Positions 62,875 through 64,000 of a stretch of DNA of 64,000 nucleotides are shown here, piece after piece (positions within the stretch are counted from its first letter, which is position 1; each line of letters starts with the position of its first letter). This DNA is from Actinostola sp. cb2023. Lineage: Eukaryota; Cnidaria; Anthozoa; Actiniaria; Actinostolidae. The stretch is from assembly GCA_033675265.1 (NCBI GenBank), contig JAUJYZ010000945.1, positions 62,001-126,000 on the forward strand. Reading direction: 5' to 3'. Below the pieces are notes generated by a model. That model saw only the letters and a program-made list of their open reading frames with translations. It was not told where the DNA came from and ran no database searches. Position numbers and translations under genes: made by a program.

Positions 62875-64000
62875 GAAAATCAAGCAAAGTTGGAAATGAA
62901 ATTTTTTCACCCACCTTGAAATTTTGTGTGCACGTAGACCACCCAGGGGGGTGCACAAAAACACCCCATGTTGGGGTCATCAAATGAATTGTTGCCATAG
63001 AAACGGCAATTGTTCGTTCTGGCCCATGTGCCACAAATTCAACCCAAAATGCCCTCCAGTAAAGGGCAAATGAATGAGGCTCGTTTTCCGGCGCATTTAA
63101 ACCAATTTCATTCAAATTTGTTCCACAAGCAGGGCAACTCTTCTAGTTTTAAAAATGGTCAATCACTACAATTCGCTTTGAGTATTCGCTCAGAAAATCA
63201 ACACTTAACGAGGGGCCATGTCGGCCATTTTGGTAGACATGAAAAACAGGCCAAACTATTTGGCTGATATCTCCTAAAGTACGCTCTTCTAAGATATGAT
63301 ACTTTTATCACAACTTCTATAGACATTGATGTTTTAAATTCTAGAAAAAGTTTTTGGGGGAAAACTATAATTTTACGGTGGGGGTTCGTACCATTTGAGG
63401 GAAATGGTCAAAATATGAAAAATCAGTCTTGTTGTAGCTCGATTATTTCACTCAAAAACTAATTTCATTTACTAAATATCACTATAAAGGCAATTCTTAT
63501 TATCTCCTAAACACATTCAATCCAATTGTTGAAAGTCTGAAGACGCGAAGTCTGAGAAATAAAAATTCATAAAAGACCTACCTTGCGAATTTGGTCACTT
63601 TTCACAATGTCGGTCTAATCGAGGTGATTTTATCCTGATTATTCCACATTCTTGGCCATACATGGTGCAGTCACTAACAGGCATGAAAAGCTCTTAAATT
63701 ACAACTTTAAGATGTCCGGATTAAGATAACCTTTGTTTATCCCGATCACACAAACTGCACAGCTATCGAAGGACCAAGTCGTACAAGAGCGTAATACTTG
63801 ACGATCACTTCAATCGAAGCAGGAAAATCCATCCATAGAGCTGCATATATGGTTCAAGCACTTTGTTATAAACTCATGGTGTATCCTGATTACTGTTATG
63901 TGCTAAAATGTTGCCATTAAAATCTTTAAAACGACAAGATAGAAGTTTCTTGTTCGTATTGTAAAAACCGGAAATATCACGCGAATGTCAACCGCTGGCC
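62875..64000. other. Unassigned sequence beyond broken pol
   Basis: No exon, LTR or recognisable domain. A CCACCCAGGGGGGTGCAC motif near 62939 and short A/T-rich stretches are visible. It could be an insertion into pol or host sequence after a deletion. Confidence 0.4.

Overview
The window looks like a gene-poor, repeat-choked stretch of an animal genome, most likely a cnidarian (anthozoan). That is an inference. It rests on intron-rich genes with short GT-AG introns, AT-rich DNA, dense foldback elements ending in GCCTGCGTAGC-type sequence, a PNMA-like gag, and one ordinary metabolic exon (NADP-isocitrate dehydrogenase). No tRNA, rRNA, CRISPR array or prokaryotic operon is visible.

Layout. 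1-5,787: dispersed repeats, including a 960-bp element with long purine-rich inverted ends and a 9-bp target duplication. 5,788-13,231: a compact ~7.4-kb DNA transposon. Its ends are inverted and carry subterminal tandem repeats. Inside are a plus-strand gene for a RING-finger protein (three exons) and a convergent minus-strand, five-exon DDE transposase (407 codons, fully open). A 1.4-kb palindromic element sits in the RING gene's first intron. 14,050-16,953: 43-bp satellite, plus orientation. 16,954-19,000: nested repeats and a 594-bp palindrome. 19,052-28,154: a 17-exon gene of about 1,012 codons with a USP-like fold (catalytic Cys position apparently His) followed by a CbbX/SpoVK-type AAA ATPase. 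Its introns hold about nine foldback elements. 28,155-32,935: nested elements, including a TTAA-flanked element with a hAT-like insertion inside. 32,936-34,442: a second DDE integrase/transposase gene, minus strand, starting about 22 bp from the next satellite block. 34,465-46,264 and 50,541-53,010: the same satellite in inverted orientation, split by a 4.3-kb insertion with an 8-9-bp duplication. 53,751-53,950: last exon of NADP-IDH (minus), with 5 kb of 70-bp minisatellite upstream in its intron. 59,164 onward: 5' LTR, tRNA-Lys-type primer site, repeated leader, gag and the protease part of pol of an LTR retrotransposon, broken at about 62,865.

How the parts may relate. The compact transposon and the 14-53 kb region share one plan: inverted terminal tandem repeats, a plus-strand gene for a ubiquitin-related protein on the left, and a minus-strand DDE gene on the right whose 5' end abuts the right-hand repeats. 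I propose, as inference, that the pseudo-USP/AAA gene is or was cargo of a giant relative of the compact transposon and that the 43-bp satellite grew from its subterminal repeats. No outer termini or target duplication were found for the giant version, so this is a hypothesis to test.
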